The notes under the pieces were generated by a model. The model was not told the DNA's origin, did no database searches, and was given only the letters and a program-made list of their open reading frames with translations. From Gammaproteobacteria bacterium UBA5109 (lineage in GTDB: Bacteria; Pseudomonadota; Gammaproteobacteria; Pseudomonadales; Pseudohongiellaceae), in the NCBI GenBank assembly GCA_002414385.1, contig DHZH01000002.1:341591-405590 (forward strand): a stretch of DNA of 64,000 nucleotides. Direction: 5' to 3'. Made by a program: the position numbers and the translations under genes. Of the stretch, positions 31,440 through 40,983 are shown in pieces (position 1 is the stretch's first letter; the number at the start of each line of letters is the position of its first letter).

Positions 31440-32983
31440 GCAAATTTAATCAGAGAGTGTCCGCTCATTTCCGGCGGGATGTCCAGATGCATCAGTGCCA
31501 GCAGGCTGGGTGAAATATCACAGAGTGAGCCATCGTCCAGCAGGCTAAGGGGCTGTTTACCGACATAGACCAGGGGGACCGGGCCATCGGTGTGTGAAGT
31601 CAGTGCCTGTCCGGATACTTCATCCTGCATTTTTTCGACATTACCGTGATCAGCGGTGATCAGACAGTTGCCGTCGGTTTCCAGAATCGCTTCAGTAATC
31701 ATGCCCAGGCAGTCATCGAGTACTTCAACGGCCTTGATGGCGGCCTGCAGGTCACCGGTATGTCCAACCATGTCTCCGTTGGCAAAATTACAGATGATAG
31801 CGTCAAATTCGCGGTTTTTAATTGCATTTACCAGCTTTTCGCAAACTTCATAGGCGCTCATTTCGGGTTGCAGATCATAGGTAGCCACCTGGGGTGAGGG
31901 CACCAGGATACGGCTTTCGCCAGTAAATTCCTGCTCACGTCCGCCAGAGAAAAAGAAAGTGACATGCGCATATTTCTCGGTTTCGGCAATCCGTAATTGG
32001 GTCAAACCCTGATTGGCGAGATATTCACCCAAACAGTTCGTGAGCGGTTCCGGTGGGTAGGCACAGGCAACATCAATATCATCGGCATATTCGGTGAGCA
32101 TGACAAATTCACTGAGGGTAATTTTTGACTCTCGTTTGAAAGAACTGAAACCGGTTTCAACCAGTGCCCGGGTCAACTCCCTCGCCCGGTCGGCACGAAA
32201 GTTCATGAAAATCACGGCATCGCCATCCTCAATTTTAACTGCAGCCTTATCAGTGGCATGAATACAGGTCGGCTGGACAAATTCATCATCTTCTCCGCGT
32301 TCATAGGCACTTCGCAGGGCTGATACGGCATCAAGGTCATGCAGTTCTGACTGCCCCTCAGCAATGGCCCGATAGGCTTTTTCAACCCGATCCCAGCGAT
32401 TGTCACGGTCCATGGCATAAAAACGTCCACTGATACTGGCAATCTTCCCCTTGCCATTTTTTCCAAGTTTTTCATTGAAACGTGCAAGTGATTTTTCAGC
32501 ACTGCGGGGCGGTGTGTCCCGACCATCAAGCAGGGCATGCAGGTAAATCTGCTGACAACCCTCCTGCTCGGCCAGGTCTATCATTGCCGCGATCTGGTCT
32601 TCATGACTATGGATACCACCGGGAGAAAGCAGGCCGATAATATGCATTGCAGCATCAGCTTTAACAGCCTTCTGGCAGGCTCCGACCAGCGCCGGGTTTT
32701 TGAAAAAACCACCGTCTGCAATTTCCTTGTTGATGCGGGTCAGGCTTTGATAAACCACCCGACCGGCACCCAGGTTCATGTGTCCGACTTCCGAGTTGCC
32801 CATCTGGCCTTCAGGGAGTCCAACCTTGAGGCCCGAGGTGTGAATCAGGGTATGCGGAAATCTTGTCAGCAGGGAGTCCCAGACTGGAGTATTGGCCATG
32901 CTGATTGCATTTGCGTCGGCACTATCACGATGCCCCCAACCGTCCAGTACCAGCAAGAGGTTAGGTGTTTTTTGCTGAGTCAT
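31436..32983 (-). CDS. gpmI: 2,3-bisphosphoglycerate-independent phosphoglycerate mutase
   Basis: Interconverts 3- and 2-phosphoglycerate in glycolysis using two Mn ions. The 515 residues have the nucleophilic Ser in GQMGNSEVGHMNLGAGR, metal ligands in LLVLDGWG and ITADHGNVEKM, and LHALLDGRDTPPRSA. It starts 125 bp from the divergent yibN region and its end overlaps envC. The family is alkaline-phosphatase-like and unrelated to GpmA. Confidence 0.97.
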   Translation of the reverse strand: MTQQKTPNLLLVLDGWGHRDSADANAISMANTPVWDSLLTRFPHTLIHTSGLKVGLPEGQMGNSEVGHMNLGAGRVVYQSLTRINKEIADGGFFKNPALVGACQKAVKADAAMHIIGLLSPGGIHSHEDQIAAMIDLAEQEGCQQIYLHALLDGRDTPPRSAEKSLARFNEKLGKNGKGKIASISGRFYAMDRDNRWDRVEKAYRAIAEGQSELHDLDAVSALRSAYERGEDDEFVQPTCIHATDKAAVKIEDGDAVIFMNFRADRARELTRALVETGFSSFKRESKITLSEFVMLTEYADDIDVACAYPPEPLTNCLGEYLANQGLTQLRIAETEKYAHVTFFFSGGREQEFTGESRILVPSPQVATYDLQPEMSAYEVCEKLVNAIKNREFDAIICNFANGDMVGHTGDLQAAIKAVEVLDDCLGMITEAILETDGNCLITADHGNVEKMQDEVSGQALTSHTDGPVPLVYVGKQPLSLLDDGSLCDISPSLLALMHLDIPPEMSGHSLIKFA

Positions 32984-33140
32984 AAGGAAAAAGAACCATA
33001 AAAGGAATGCTGAAATTATAGGCCTTCAGGGCATTGAGTTAAACTAAACTGAGCGGAAAAAAGCATCTGCCGCAGTTTTACTCTGAAGGCGTTGTTCATT
33101 ATACTGCGTGCCTCTTTACGGATGCTGCTCAGAGTGGGTA

Positions 33141-33554
33141 ATGGCGCGATTTCTGGAATTCCTCGGTAACCACTGGATACTGACCAGTTTATGGCTGGTA
33201 ATATTTTTTGTCCTGGTGGCATATCTGAAGAAGAAAGCCGGCAAAGCTGTTGGAACTCATGAAGCGACTCGCATGATTAATCATGATGATGGCATTGTTG
33301 TGGATATCCGGGACAAGAAAAGCTTTGATAAGGGCCATATTGTCGATGCAGTGAATATTCCCCTGGCCAAACTGGATGAACGCATCACTGAGCTCGATAA
33401 GCACAAGGAAAAGCCCATGATTGTTGTTTGCCAGATGGGACATCAGTCGGGTGAAGCTTTAAGGAAGCTGGAAACAAAGGGCCATACTCGCGTTTACCGA
33501 ATGTCGGGCGGCATAGCAGAATGGCAATCTCAGGGTCTGCCGCTGGTAAGTTAG
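33141..33554 (+). CDS. yibN: Membrane-anchored rhodanese-domain protein (YibN-like)
   Basis: 137 residues: an N-terminal membrane helix (ILTSLWLVIFFVLVAYL) followed by one rhodanese domain, with IVVDIRDKKSFDKGHIVDAV and the catalytic loop VVCQMGHQSGEAL carrying the active cysteine. The start at 33141 (MARFLEFLG) was preferred over 33108 because GAGTGGGTA lies directly upstream and homologues begin there. In E. coli and Pseudomonas yibN precedes grxC and secB; here secB follows directly, so the glutaredoxin gene is missing from its usual slot. The sulfur acceptor is unknown. Confidence 0.9.
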   Translation: MARFLEFLGNHWILTSLWLVIFFVLVAYLKKKAGKAVGTHEATRMINHDDGIVVDIRDKKSFDKGHIVDAVNIPLAKLDERITELDKHKEKPMIVVCQMGHQSGEALRKLETKGHTRVYRMSGGIAEWQSQGLPLVS

Positions 33555-33635
33555 GTAAACCCTACTGGACTTTGAGGCAGGAATTCGAGTTAATCACATT
33601 AGCAAATCAGTACTTAAAACAGGAAACAGTCAAAA

Positions 33636-34133
33636 ATGGCAGATACAGACAAGCAGACAAGTGAACAGGCTGCAGCTCCTCAGGATGCGGGCAACATTAA
33701 ATTTACGGTGCAGCGCATCTTTGTAAAAGACCTTTCTTTTGAAGCGCCAAGTGCTCCGGAAATTTTCCGCACCCCTTATAAACCCAAAGTCAGCTTCAAT
33801 ATGAACACCAAATCGAACAAGTTTGATGAAAATCTATATGAAGTCGTGCTGACTATGACTGCTGAAGTTAAAGATGAAAATGACAAGCCGATGTATGTTG
33901 CCGAAGTTCAGCAGGCTGGTGTGTTTGAAATCGAGGGGCTGGAAGGTGAACGTCTGACTCAGGCATTACACATCACCTGCCCGAATGTGCTGTTCCCGTA
34001 TGGCAGAGAAAGCATCGATAGCCTGGCCAATAAAGGTACTTTCCCATCATTGATGCTGGCGCCGGTGAATTTTGAAGCGGTTTATGTTCAGGCAAAACGT
34101 CAGCAGGAAGAACAGGAAAAAAAGGCTAATTAA
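33636..34133 (+). CDS. secB: Protein-export chaperone SecB
   Basis: Tetrameric cytosolic chaperone that keeps precursor proteins unfolded and hands them to SecA. The 165 residues contain FTVQRIFVKDLSFEAPSAPE, VVLTMTAEVK, VQQAGVFEI, ANVL-like CPNVLFPYGRESIDSLANKG and FPSLMLAPVNFEAVY, all standard. It follows yibN by 81 bp. The end converges with trmL, where a 6-bp palindrome CCTGCA-TGC-TGCAGG (34153-34167) may mark termination. Confidence 0.97.
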   Translation: MADTDKQTSEQAAAPQDAGNIKFTVQRIFVKDLSFEAPSAPEIFRTPYKPKVSFNMNTKSNKFDENLYEVVLTMTAEVKDENDKPMYVAEVQQAGVFEIEGLEGERLTQALHITCPNVLFPYGRESIDSLANKGTFPSLMLAPVNFEAVYVQAKRQQEEQEKKAN

Positions 34134-34172
34134 AGTAGCCTCTTTCTAGAAACCTGCATGCTGCAGGCCGGG

Positions 34173-34643
34173 TCATTGCAGAGCACTTTCAGCAAATCCG
34201 GTCTGCCGCCAGGCTTCGTAGACGACAATACTCACCGCATTCGAAAGGTTCAGGCTGCGACTGTGATCCTGCATTGGAATAGTCAGCACCGCATTTATTT
34301 CCCCTGTATTTCTGATTGCTTCCGGCAGGCCTCGAGTTTCCGGCCCGAACAGTAAAAAGTCGCCTGCCTGATAATTCATCTCGCTGTAATTCTTTTTCCC
34401 CTTGGTGCTGAAAGCGAAAATTCTGCCTGCCTGAATGGTTTCCAGAAAACTCTGCCAGCTGGCATGGGTTTGTAGTGAGCTGTACTGATGATAATCCAGC
34501 CCGGCGCGACGCAGGCTTTTTTCATCCAGTGAAAATCCCAGGGGCTCGATCAGGTGCAAGCGGCAACCACTGTTGCTGGCAAGGCGGATAATATTACCGG
34601 TATTCGGCGGAATCTCCGGTTCAAACAGAACTATGTTGAACAT
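34173..34643 (-). CDS. trmL: tRNA (cytidine/uridine(34)-2'-O)-methyltransferase TrmL
   Basis: SPOUT-family enzyme that methylates the wobble ribose of certain leucine tRNAs. The 156 residues begin MFNIVLFEPEIPPNTGNIIR and include LIEPLGFSLDEKSLRRAGLDY, FGPETRGLPE and IPMQDHSRSLNLSNAVSIV, the knot-forming SPOUT motifs. It is the stand-alone YibK type. It is leftward between secB and ntrC, as in pseudomonads. Confidence 0.96.
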   Translation of the reverse strand: MFNIVLFEPEIPPNTGNIIRLASNSGCRLHLIEPLGFSLDEKSLRRAGLDYHQYSSLQTHASWQSFLETIQAGRIFAFSTKGKKNYSEMNYQAGDFLLFGPETRGLPEAIRNTGEINAVLTIPMQDHSRSLNLSNAVSIVVYEAWRQTGFAESALQ

Positions 34644-34738
34644 CAGGTTTTATCGGCAGTTGGCAGTAGTTCAAGTTTAATTACTTCCGGCAATAAAGTT
34701 AAAACTTTAATCTCAGCTACTACCTGGTAAATGAAAAA

Positions 34739-36163
34739 CTAATTGTCGGGTTCATTGTCCATGGAGTTCAAACCCAGTTCCTTGATTTTTCGGGTCAGGG
34801 TATTGCGCCCCCAGCCAAGCAATTCGGAAGCGTCACGCTTGCGGCCGCCACTGTGTTTCAGGGCAACTTCGATCATGCACTTTTCAAATATCGGGGTTGC
34901 CTGTTGCAGGATGCCTGTATGACCAAGACTGAGTTCCTGGTCAGCCCAGTTTTTCAGGGTCTGGGCCCAGTCACCGGAAACATTGCCCTGGCTGTTGGGT
35001 TTAAGGAATTCCTCAGGCAAATCATTGATAAAGACCTCATTGCCTGGTGCCATGACAGTAATCCAGCTACAGAAATTTTCCAGCTGTCTGACATTACCCG
35101 GCCAGCTCAGGCCGGTCAGATATTTCAAGGTGTCAGGCCGAATAATTTTACTTTCAACTGACATTTGCCGCGCAGCTTTCTGTAAGAAATGATCCATTAA
35201 TGCCGGAATATCTTCACGGCGTTCGGAAAGTCTTGGCAGGTGAACAGGAATCACATTCAGTCGATGATAAAGGTCTTCACGGAACAGGTGTTCGCGTACA
35301 CGTTCTTCAAGATTCTGGTGGGTTGCGGCAATAATCCTCACATCAGCCTTGATCGGGCTCAGGCCACCAACGCGAAAAAACTCTCCGTCGGAAAGCACTC
35401 GTAATAGGCGGGTCTGTGTCTCCATTGGCATGTCGCCGATTTCATCAAGAAACAGCGTGCCGCCATCTGCCTGTTCGAAACGACCAATACGTTGCTGGGT
35501 GGCACCGGTAAATGCGCCTTTTTCATGGCCGAACAGTTCGGACTCGATCAGGTCTTTCGGGATGGCGGCAACATTCAGTGGAATATAGGGTTTTTCTGCT
35601 CGCGGGCTGTGGCGGTGTAATGCCTGGGCAACCAGTTCCTTGCCGGTACCGGATTCACCCTTGATAAGTACGGTAATGTTGGAACTGGCCAGTCGGCCGA
35701 TGGAGCGAAACACTTCCTGCATCGCAGGAGCTTCACCAATAATTTCCTTGGCGCTGACTTCCTGGCTGACCGGGCTTCTGCCTTTGTGTTCCCGGGCATG
35801 TTTAACAGCGCGTTCAGTGACTGATACGGCATCATTAACATCAAAAGGTTTGGGCAGGTATTCAAAAGCGCCGCCTTCATAGGACTGGACAGCACTCTTA
35901 AGGTCAGAATGGGCGGTCATGATAATGACAGGAATTTGTGGATAGGCTTCACTGACCTGGTTCAGTACTTCCAGCCCGTCGGTCCCGGGCATGCGAATAT
36001 CACTGATGATCACATCGGGCTGGCTTTCTGATAATTCGCTGAGTAAGCGTTCCCCTTTTTCAAAGCTTTCAATTGCAAAACCGGCTTTATCAAGGGATTT
36101 TTCCAGGACCCAGCGAATCGATCTGTCATCATCAACTACCCATATCAAACCTTTGTCACTCAT
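34739..36163 (-). CDS. ntrC: Nitrogen regulation response regulator NtrC
   Basis: Sigma-54 activator of 474 residues. It has a receiver domain with phospho-acceptor D55 in DVIISDIRMPG; an AAA+ domain with Walker A GESGTGKELVAQALH, the sigma-54 contact loop ELFGHEKGAFTGATQQR and Walker B GGTLFLDEIGDM; and a Fis-type helix-turn-helix at the end (KRDASELLGWGRNTLTRK). The start overlaps the ntrB stop by four bases. Phosphorylated NtrC activates nitrogen-scavenging genes. The NtrC palindrome in front of ntrB suggests autoregulation. Confidence 0.97.
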   Translation of the reverse strand: MSDKGLIWVVDDDRSIRWVLEKSLDKAGFAIESFEKGERLLSELSESQPDVIISDIRMPGTDGLEVLNQVSEAYPQIPVIIMTAHSDLKSAVQSYEGGAFEYLPKPFDVNDAVSVTERAVKHAREHKGRSPVSQEVSAKEIIGEAPAMQEVFRSIGRLASSNITVLIKGESGTGKELVAQALHRHSPRAEKPYIPLNVAAIPKDLIESELFGHEKGAFTGATQQRIGRFEQADGGTLFLDEIGDMPMETQTRLLRVLSDGEFFRVGGLSPIKADVRIIAATHQNLEERVREHLFREDLYHRLNVIPVHLPRLSERREDIPALMDHFLQKAARQMSVESKIIRPDTLKYLTGLSWPGNVRQLENFCSWITVMAPGNEVFINDLPEEFLKPNSQGNVSGDWAQTLKNWADQELSLGHTGILQQATPIFEKCMIEVALKHSGGRKRDASELLGWGRNTLTRKIKELGLNSMDNEPDN

Positions 36164-37275
36164 TGTCTGTTACCTTCATCGGGGAGTGGAAGTGACAGTA
36201 TGAATCGCGTCTGTCCTTCCTGGCTTTCACATTCAATCAAGCCGTTATGTTGTTTGAGAATACTTTGTGCAATTGATAAACCCAGCCCAGTGCCTTCCGC
36301 TCTGCCAGTGATCAGGGGATAAAAAATGGTTTCAATAATGTCTGAGGAAATACCCGGACCGTTATCAATGATTTCAATACGCGCGACAAGTTTGTGCATG
36401 GTCAGCCCGATCGTCGAATGACTGTATGCCCTGGTGCGTAAAATAATTTGCGGATCTTCCTGTTGTGAATCCCTGAGTGCTTCCATAGCATTGCGCACAA
36501 TATTCAGCACTGCCTGGATCAACTGCTCAACGTCACAGGTAACTTCGGGGATACTTGGATCATAATCACGTACAAAAGTAATGCTGCCTTTGGATTCCGC
36601 TTCAAGCAGTGAGCGAACTCTTTCAAGCACCTCATGAATATTATGTTTTGCCATGCGTGGTTTTCGGTACGAGCCTGTCAGCCTGTCAACCAGGTTTACC
36701 AGGCGGTCGGCTTCATTGATGATGACATTGGTGTAATCCTGCAACTCTTCATTGGGTAACTCCTGGGCAAGCAATTGGGCTGCTCCACGAATGCCTCCCA
36801 GTGGGTTTTTGATTTCATGACCGAGATTACGCACCAGTTCCTGCGTGGTTTCGTGATTGGAAATCAGGGTTTCACCCCGGCTGATATGGTAGGAACGGTC
36901 GAGTTCCTGGATTTCAATCAGCAGAAATTCCTGATCCAGCTCATTAAAGGATGAGACGGAATAGTCGACCAGTAGTTTGGTACCGTTAGCCAGTCTTAAT
37001 TGAGCCTTGCGTGCAATATGAGTAATGCCTTTTTTCTGGACATTGCGCAGCGCTTTGAGTGTGGATTCCGGACGGTAAAGTAAATCGCCGATATAGGCAT
37101 TTCTGGAGCGGCGATCACTGGTTTTAAACAGGTCTTCGGCTGCTGGATTCAGGTGAAACAGGCAGAAGTTTTCATCCAGCACGATAATAGCTGAAGTGAG
37201 ATGATCAAGCAGTCTGGTGTTAAAGCTTTCCGTATTCACGATTAATGCCGGGTTTGTTTTCTCAGTGTTTTCCAT
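36160..37275 (-). CDS. ntrB: Nitrogen regulation sensor kinase NtrB
   Basis: Cytosolic histidine kinase/phosphatase for NtrC, controlled by PII. The 371 residues comprise a PAS domain (TSAIIVLDENFCLFHLNPAA), a HisKA domain with the phospho-acceptor His in LVRNLGHEIKNPLGGIRG, and an ATPase domain with NIVRNAMEAL, IEIIDNGPGIS and GTGLGLSIAQ. ATG 37275 gives a leader of about 29 bases from the sigma-54 promoter; GTG 37290 is the alternative. Unlike most relatives, glnA does not lie upstream of it: thiI is next, divergently. Confidence 0.95.
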   Translation of the reverse strand: MENTEKTNPALIVNTESFNTRLLDHLTSAIIVLDENFCLFHLNPAAEDLFKTSDRRSRNAYIGDLLYRPESTLKALRNVQKKGITHIARKAQLRLANGTKLLVDYSVSSFNELDQEFLLIEIQELDRSYHISRGETLISNHETTQELVRNLGHEIKNPLGGIRGAAQLLAQELPNEELQDYTNVIINEADRLVNLVDRLTGSYRKPRMAKHNIHEVLERVRSLLEAESKGSITFVRDYDPSIPEVTCDVEQLIQAVLNIVRNAMEALRDSQQEDPQIILRTRAYSHSTIGLTMHKLVARIEIIDNGPGISSDIIETIFYPLITGRAEGTGLGLSIAQSILKQHNGLIECESQEGQTRFILSLPLPDEGNRQ

Positions 37276-37314
37276 CTTGTCCAGTACCACGCCGGGTTAG
37301 GGCAATTATTCGTA

Positions 37315-37330
37315 TGCAATTATTGAACCA
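37315..37330 (-). promoter_or_regulatory. Sigma-54 promoter of ntrBC
   Basis: The minus strand reads TGGTTCAATAATTGCA. Against TGGCACG-N4-TTGC it keeps the essential GG and GC with exact spacing and matches T-G-G, C and T-T-G-C-A. The predicted start, near 37304, lies 29 bases before the ntrB ATG. Confidence 0.65.
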
Positions 37331-37417
37331 AGCTGGGGCAAAAAGCGCCGATATACGATAAATGCAGGGGGATATTGCCGATCAGATTAGGGATTCTAGC
37401 AAACATTGAGCCAATAT

Positions 37418-37432
37418 GCACCATTCTAGTGC
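37418..37432. promoter_or_regulatory. NtrC-binding palindrome upstream of ntrBC
   Basis: GCACCATTCTAGTGC fits the NtrC consensus GCAC-Y-A-W-W-W-T-R-GTGC at every position but one; flanking A and T extend the symmetry (37416-37434). It lies about 115-130 bp upstream of the predicted sigma-54 start, a normal enhancer distance. Confidence 0.75.
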
Positions 37433-37595
37433 ATTTTATGCCGTTTACTGGATGGGCTTAAACTCAAGTGAGTTTAGTTGTCAGCATTGATATCATTGCG
37501 CATCGCCAAAGCGGCCAAGGGTTGCTGTAAATAGTTGATGGGTAAAATTACAGTTGAACCTCGCTGTACAAAGTAAGCTGCAAAAGATCAGGTCG

Positions 37596-39068
37596 ATGAA
37601 ATACTTGCTGAAATATTCTCCGGAAATCACCATTAAAAGCCGTCCGGTACGCAGCCGTTTTGTCAAACAGTTACGCAAAAACCTGCAAAAGTTGCTGGGT
37701 GAACTGGAAGACAAAGTTACGGTTACCTCCCGCTGGGATTACCTGGAAGTTGACAGTCCCTTCAGTGAGGGAAAGCAAAAGCAAAAACTTGAATCAGTCC
37801 TTTGTGATACTCCTGGCGTCAACACCATTGCCCTGAGCAGGCATTATCCGCTGACTGATATGGATGACATACTGGCTCGGACACTTGAGCTTTATCGTGA
37901 GCGTCTGCAAGGACGTACATTTGCCGTACGCTGCAAACGGGCCGGAAAACACAGTTTCAGTTCAGTGGATGTAGAGCGTTATGTTGGCGGTGGCCTGAAT
38001 CAGCAAACAGAGGCGGCGGGTGTAAAGCTTAATCAACCGGATATTACCGTACGACTGGAAATTCGTGAGCAGGATGTATTCATAATTGACGAAATAAAAT
38101 CGGGGATGGGTGGTTTTCCGCTTGGTACCCAGGAAGCGGTGTTATCGCTTATCTCCGGCGGTTTTGATTCGGCAGTATCCAGTTATCTGAGTACCCGGCG
38201 CGGACTTCTTACCCATTTCTGCTTTTTTAACCTTGGCGGGCTTGAACATGAAATTGCCGTCAAGGAAGTCGCTCTTTACCTGTGGATGCGCTATGGGGCG
38301 TCTCACAAAGTTAAATTTGTCAGTGTTCCCTTTGAGAAAGTTGTTGCTGAAATTATCACGAATGTCGACAACTCCCAGATGGGCGTGGTGTTGAAACGCA
38401 TGATGTTGCGTGCCGCTGAAGAAATTTCGCAGGAGCTTGGAATCAATGCCCTGGTGACCGGAGAAGCAGTAGCCCAGGTTTCCAGTCAGACGCTGAGTAA
38501 TCTTGCCGTCATCGATCAGGTGACTGAAAAACTGGTTCTGCGTCCTCTTATCATGAGCGAGAAGCAGGATATTATCGACCTGGCCAGGCAGATTGGCACA
38601 GAAGAATTTTCCGCCGTAATTCCTGAATATTGCGGAGTAATTTCAGTTAAACCAACAACCCGGGCAACACTTTCCCGTATAGAGGCTGAAGAAGCAAAAT
38701 TTGATTTTTCCGTTCTGCAAGAGGTAGTTAATGAGCGCACCATTGTTCCGGTTCATCATTTGCCACACGAACGTCAACAGGCTCAGCATGATTTTGTCCA
38801 GCTGGAAACATTAAGCGAAGGCATGGTCGTGATTGATATCCGCCATCCGGATGAAGAGCAACGAATGCCTCTCAGCCTGTCGGCAAATGAAGTGCAGAAA
38901 ATTCCTTTCTATAAACTCAATACGGTATTCCAGGCCGGCAGCCTGCAGGAAGCCAGGCAGTACCTCCTTTACTGTGACAAAGGCATGATGAGCCGTTTGC
39001 ACGCATCTTATCTGTGTGAGCAGGGATTTAAAAATGTAGGTGTCTATCGTCCGGGCCGACGTATATAA
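37596..39068 (+). CDS. thiI: tRNA 4-thiouridine synthetase / thiamine sulfurtransferase ThiI
   Basis: Makes s4U8 in tRNA and can deliver sulfur for the thiazole of thiamine. Of the 490 residues, the N-terminal ferredoxin-like and THUMP region starts MKYLLKYSPEITIKSRPVR, followed by the PP-loop motif LISGGFDSAVSSYL and MMLRAAEEIS. A C-terminal rhodanese domain carries the catalytic Cys in LLYCDKGMMSRLHASYL. The longer frame from 37554 is not supported: homologues start at MK-x5-PEITIKS and AGGT precedes ATG 37596. No TPP riboswitch is seen upstream. Confidence 0.95.
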   Translation: MKYLLKYSPEITIKSRPVRSRFVKQLRKNLQKLLGELEDKVTVTSRWDYLEVDSPFSEGKQKQKLESVLCDTPGVNTIALSRHYPLTDMDDILARTLELYRERLQGRTFAVRCKRAGKHSFSSVDVERYVGGGLNQQTEAAGVKLNQPDITVRLEIREQDVFIIDEIKSGMGGFPLGTQEAVLSLISGGFDSAVSSYLSTRRGLLTHFCFFNLGGLEHEIAVKEVALYLWMRYGASHKVKFVSVPFEKVVAEIITNVDNSQMGVVLKRMMLRAAEEISQELGINALVTGEAVAQVSSQTLSNLAVIDQVTEKLVLRPLIMSEKQDIIDLARQIGTEEFSAVIPEYCGVISVKPTTRATLSRIEAEEAKFDFSVLQEVVNERTIVPVHHLPHERQQAQHDFVQLETLSEGMVVIDIRHPDEEQRMPLSLSANEVQKIPFYKLNTVFQAGSLQEARQYLLYCDKGMMSRLHASYLCEQGFKNVGVYRPGRRI

Positions 39069-39141
39069 TGCGCCACATTTTTACCCATTGGGGTCCCAGG
39101 ACCTTTAATCCGTTCACCCGGCCACACATACTGAGTACCTT

Positions 39142-40962
39142 GTGATAGAGAATATTCGAAATATCGCCATCATCGCCCATGTCGATCATGGCAAAACCAC
39201 CCTGGTTGATAAATTACTTTCCCAGTCAGGCACGCTGGAAACACGTGGCAAAGAGCTTGAGCGTGTGATGGATTCCAATGACCAGGAAAAAGAACGGGGC
39301 ATTACTATCCTGGCAAAGAATACAGCCGTCAGCTGGCGGGATTACCGGATCAATATTGTAGATACGCCGGGACATGCTGATTTTGGCGGAGAAGTTGAAC
39401 GCGTGCTGTCAATGGTTGACAGCGTGCTGCTGCTGGTTGATGCCGTTGACGGCCCCATGCCCCAGACCCGGTTTGTGACCCAGAAAGCCTTTGCCAGAGG
39501 CCTCAAACCCATTGTCGTAATCAACAAGATTGATCGTGAGGGAGCCCGTCCGGACTGGGTGTTGAATGAAGTTTTCGATCTGTTTGATCGCCTGGGAGCG
39601 ACTGAGGAGCAGCTGGATTTTCCGGTTATATACGCTTCTGCACTCAATGGAATTGCAGGTAATGAAGCTGAAGACATGGCCGGGGACATGACGCCCCTGT
39701 TTGAACTGATTGTTAATCAGGTCTCCGCGCCCGATGTAGACCCGGAAGGTCCGCTGCAAATGCAGATCTCAGCACTGGATTATTCTTCCTATGTCGGCGT
39801 GATTGGAATTGGCAGGGTTACCCGTGGCGCCGTTGTCACTAACATGCCGGTAGTTCTGATTGACCGTGAAGGCAAGAAACGCAAGGCAAAAATCGGCCAG
39901 GTAAAATCCTATATGGGCCTGGAAAGAATCGACGTCGACAAGGCCGAGGCCGGCGATATTATCTGCATCACCGGAATCGACAATCTGAATATATCCGACA
40001 CTGTCTGTGATCCGGAAAATGTTGAAGCCTTGCCGGCTCTCAGTGTTGATGAGCCCACTGTGTCGATGACCTTCCAGGTGAATGATTCACCTTTTGCCGG
40101 GCTGGAAGGAAAGTATGTCACCAGCCGTAATATCAAGGAGCGACTGGAACAGGAACTGGTACACAATGTGGCCTTGCGGGTTGAACGGGGCGACACTGCG
40201 GACAAGTTTATTGTCTCGGGCCGCGGTGAATTACATTTATCGGTGCTGATAGAAACCATGCGCCGTGAAGGTTTCGAACTGGCCGTCTCCAGGCCGCGTG
40301 TAGTCATCAGGGAGCTCGACGGTAAACAGCAGGAACCATATGAATCACTGGTTATTGATGTCGAGGAAGAACATCAGGGAGCAGTGATTGAAGAGCTGGG
40401 GAAACGCAAGGCCGAGATGCAGGACATGGTATCCGACGGTAAAGGGCGCATGCGCATTACCTTTTTGATTCCAACCCGTGGCCTGATTGGTTTCAGAACC
40501 GGCTTTCTTGGTCTGACTTCAGGTACGGGTATTATGACTCACATCTTTGACCATTACGGCGAGCTTAAGGAAGGTGATATCGCCAGTCGCGGGCGTGGCG
40601 TTCTGGTATCCATGACCAAGGGTAAAACTCTGGCTTATGCGCTCTTTACCCTGCAGGATCGCGGGCGCCTGTTTGTCGGGCCGGGCGTTGATGTGTATGA
40701 AGGCATGATAGTCGGGCTGCACAGTCGGGAGAATGATCTGGCGGTAAACCCGACCAAAGCCAAGCAACTGACAAATATTCGTGCTGCCGGTACGGATGAA
40801 AACCTGATTTTAACCCCGCCGGTTCAACACAGCCTGGAACAGGCCATGGAATTTATTGAAGCCGATGAACTGGTGGAAATTACCCCAAAAAGCATTCGCT
40901 TGCGTAAAATGTACCTGACAGAAAATGAACGCAAACGCCATTCCCGTGGCACACAACGGTAA
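39142..40962 (+). CDS. typA: Ribosome-associated GTPase TypA/BipA
   Basis: EF-G-like translational GTPase involved in 50S assembly and stress responses. The 606 residues begin at GTG: MIENIRNIAIIAHVDHGKTT, with G1 AHVDHGKTT, G3 DTPGHADFGGEVERV and G4 NKIDREGARPDW, and later the BipA-specific C-terminal domain (GLIGFRTGFLGLTSGTGIM, and ESLVIDVEEEHQGAVIEELG). The length is standard. It lies 73 bp after thiI and 21 bp before dtd, in the same direction. Confidence 0.97.
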   Translation: MIENIRNIAIIAHVDHGKTTLVDKLLSQSGTLETRGKELERVMDSNDQEKERGITILAKNTAVSWRDYRINIVDTPGHADFGGEVERVLSMVDSVLLLVDAVDGPMPQTRFVTQKAFARGLKPIVVINKIDREGARPDWVLNEVFDLFDRLGATEEQLDFPVIYASALNGIAGNEAEDMAGDMTPLFELIVNQVSAPDVDPEGPLQMQISALDYSSYVGVIGIGRVTRGAVVTNMPVVLIDREGKKRKAKIGQVKSYMGLERIDVDKAEAGDIICITGIDNLNISDTVCDPENVEALPALSVDEPTVSMTFQVNDSPFAGLEGKYVTSRNIKERLEQELVHNVALRVERGDTADKFIVSGRGELHLSVLIETMRREGFELAVSRPRVVIRELDGKQQEPYESLVIDVEEEHQGAVIEELGKRKAEMQDMVSDGKGRMRITFLIPTRGLIGFRTGFLGLTSGTGIMTHIFDHYGELKEGDIASRGRGVLVSMTKGKTLAYALFTLQDRGRLFVGPGVDVYEGMIVGLHSRENDLAVNPTKAKQLTNIRAAGTDENLILTPPVQHSLEQAMEFIEADELVEITPKSIRLRKMYLTENERKRHSRGTQR

Positions 40963-40983
40963 CAGCCAAGGAAGATCCGCTTC

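Larger units (their letters stand above)
37291..37595. other. Divergent ntrB-thiI regulatory region
   Basis: 305 bp without a gene. It carries the sigma-54 promoter and NtrC site for ntrBC (given separately) on the left two thirds. The right part, next to thiI, holds AT-rich stretches but no promoter with two good boxes. A 3-bp AGGT stretch precedes the thiI ATG. No glnA remnant was seen. Confidence 0.6.

Noticed and set aside
37434..37595. TPP riboswitch in front of thiI
   Set aside because: No CTGAGA-type core or partner helix found; thiI in gammaproteobacteria usually lacks one.
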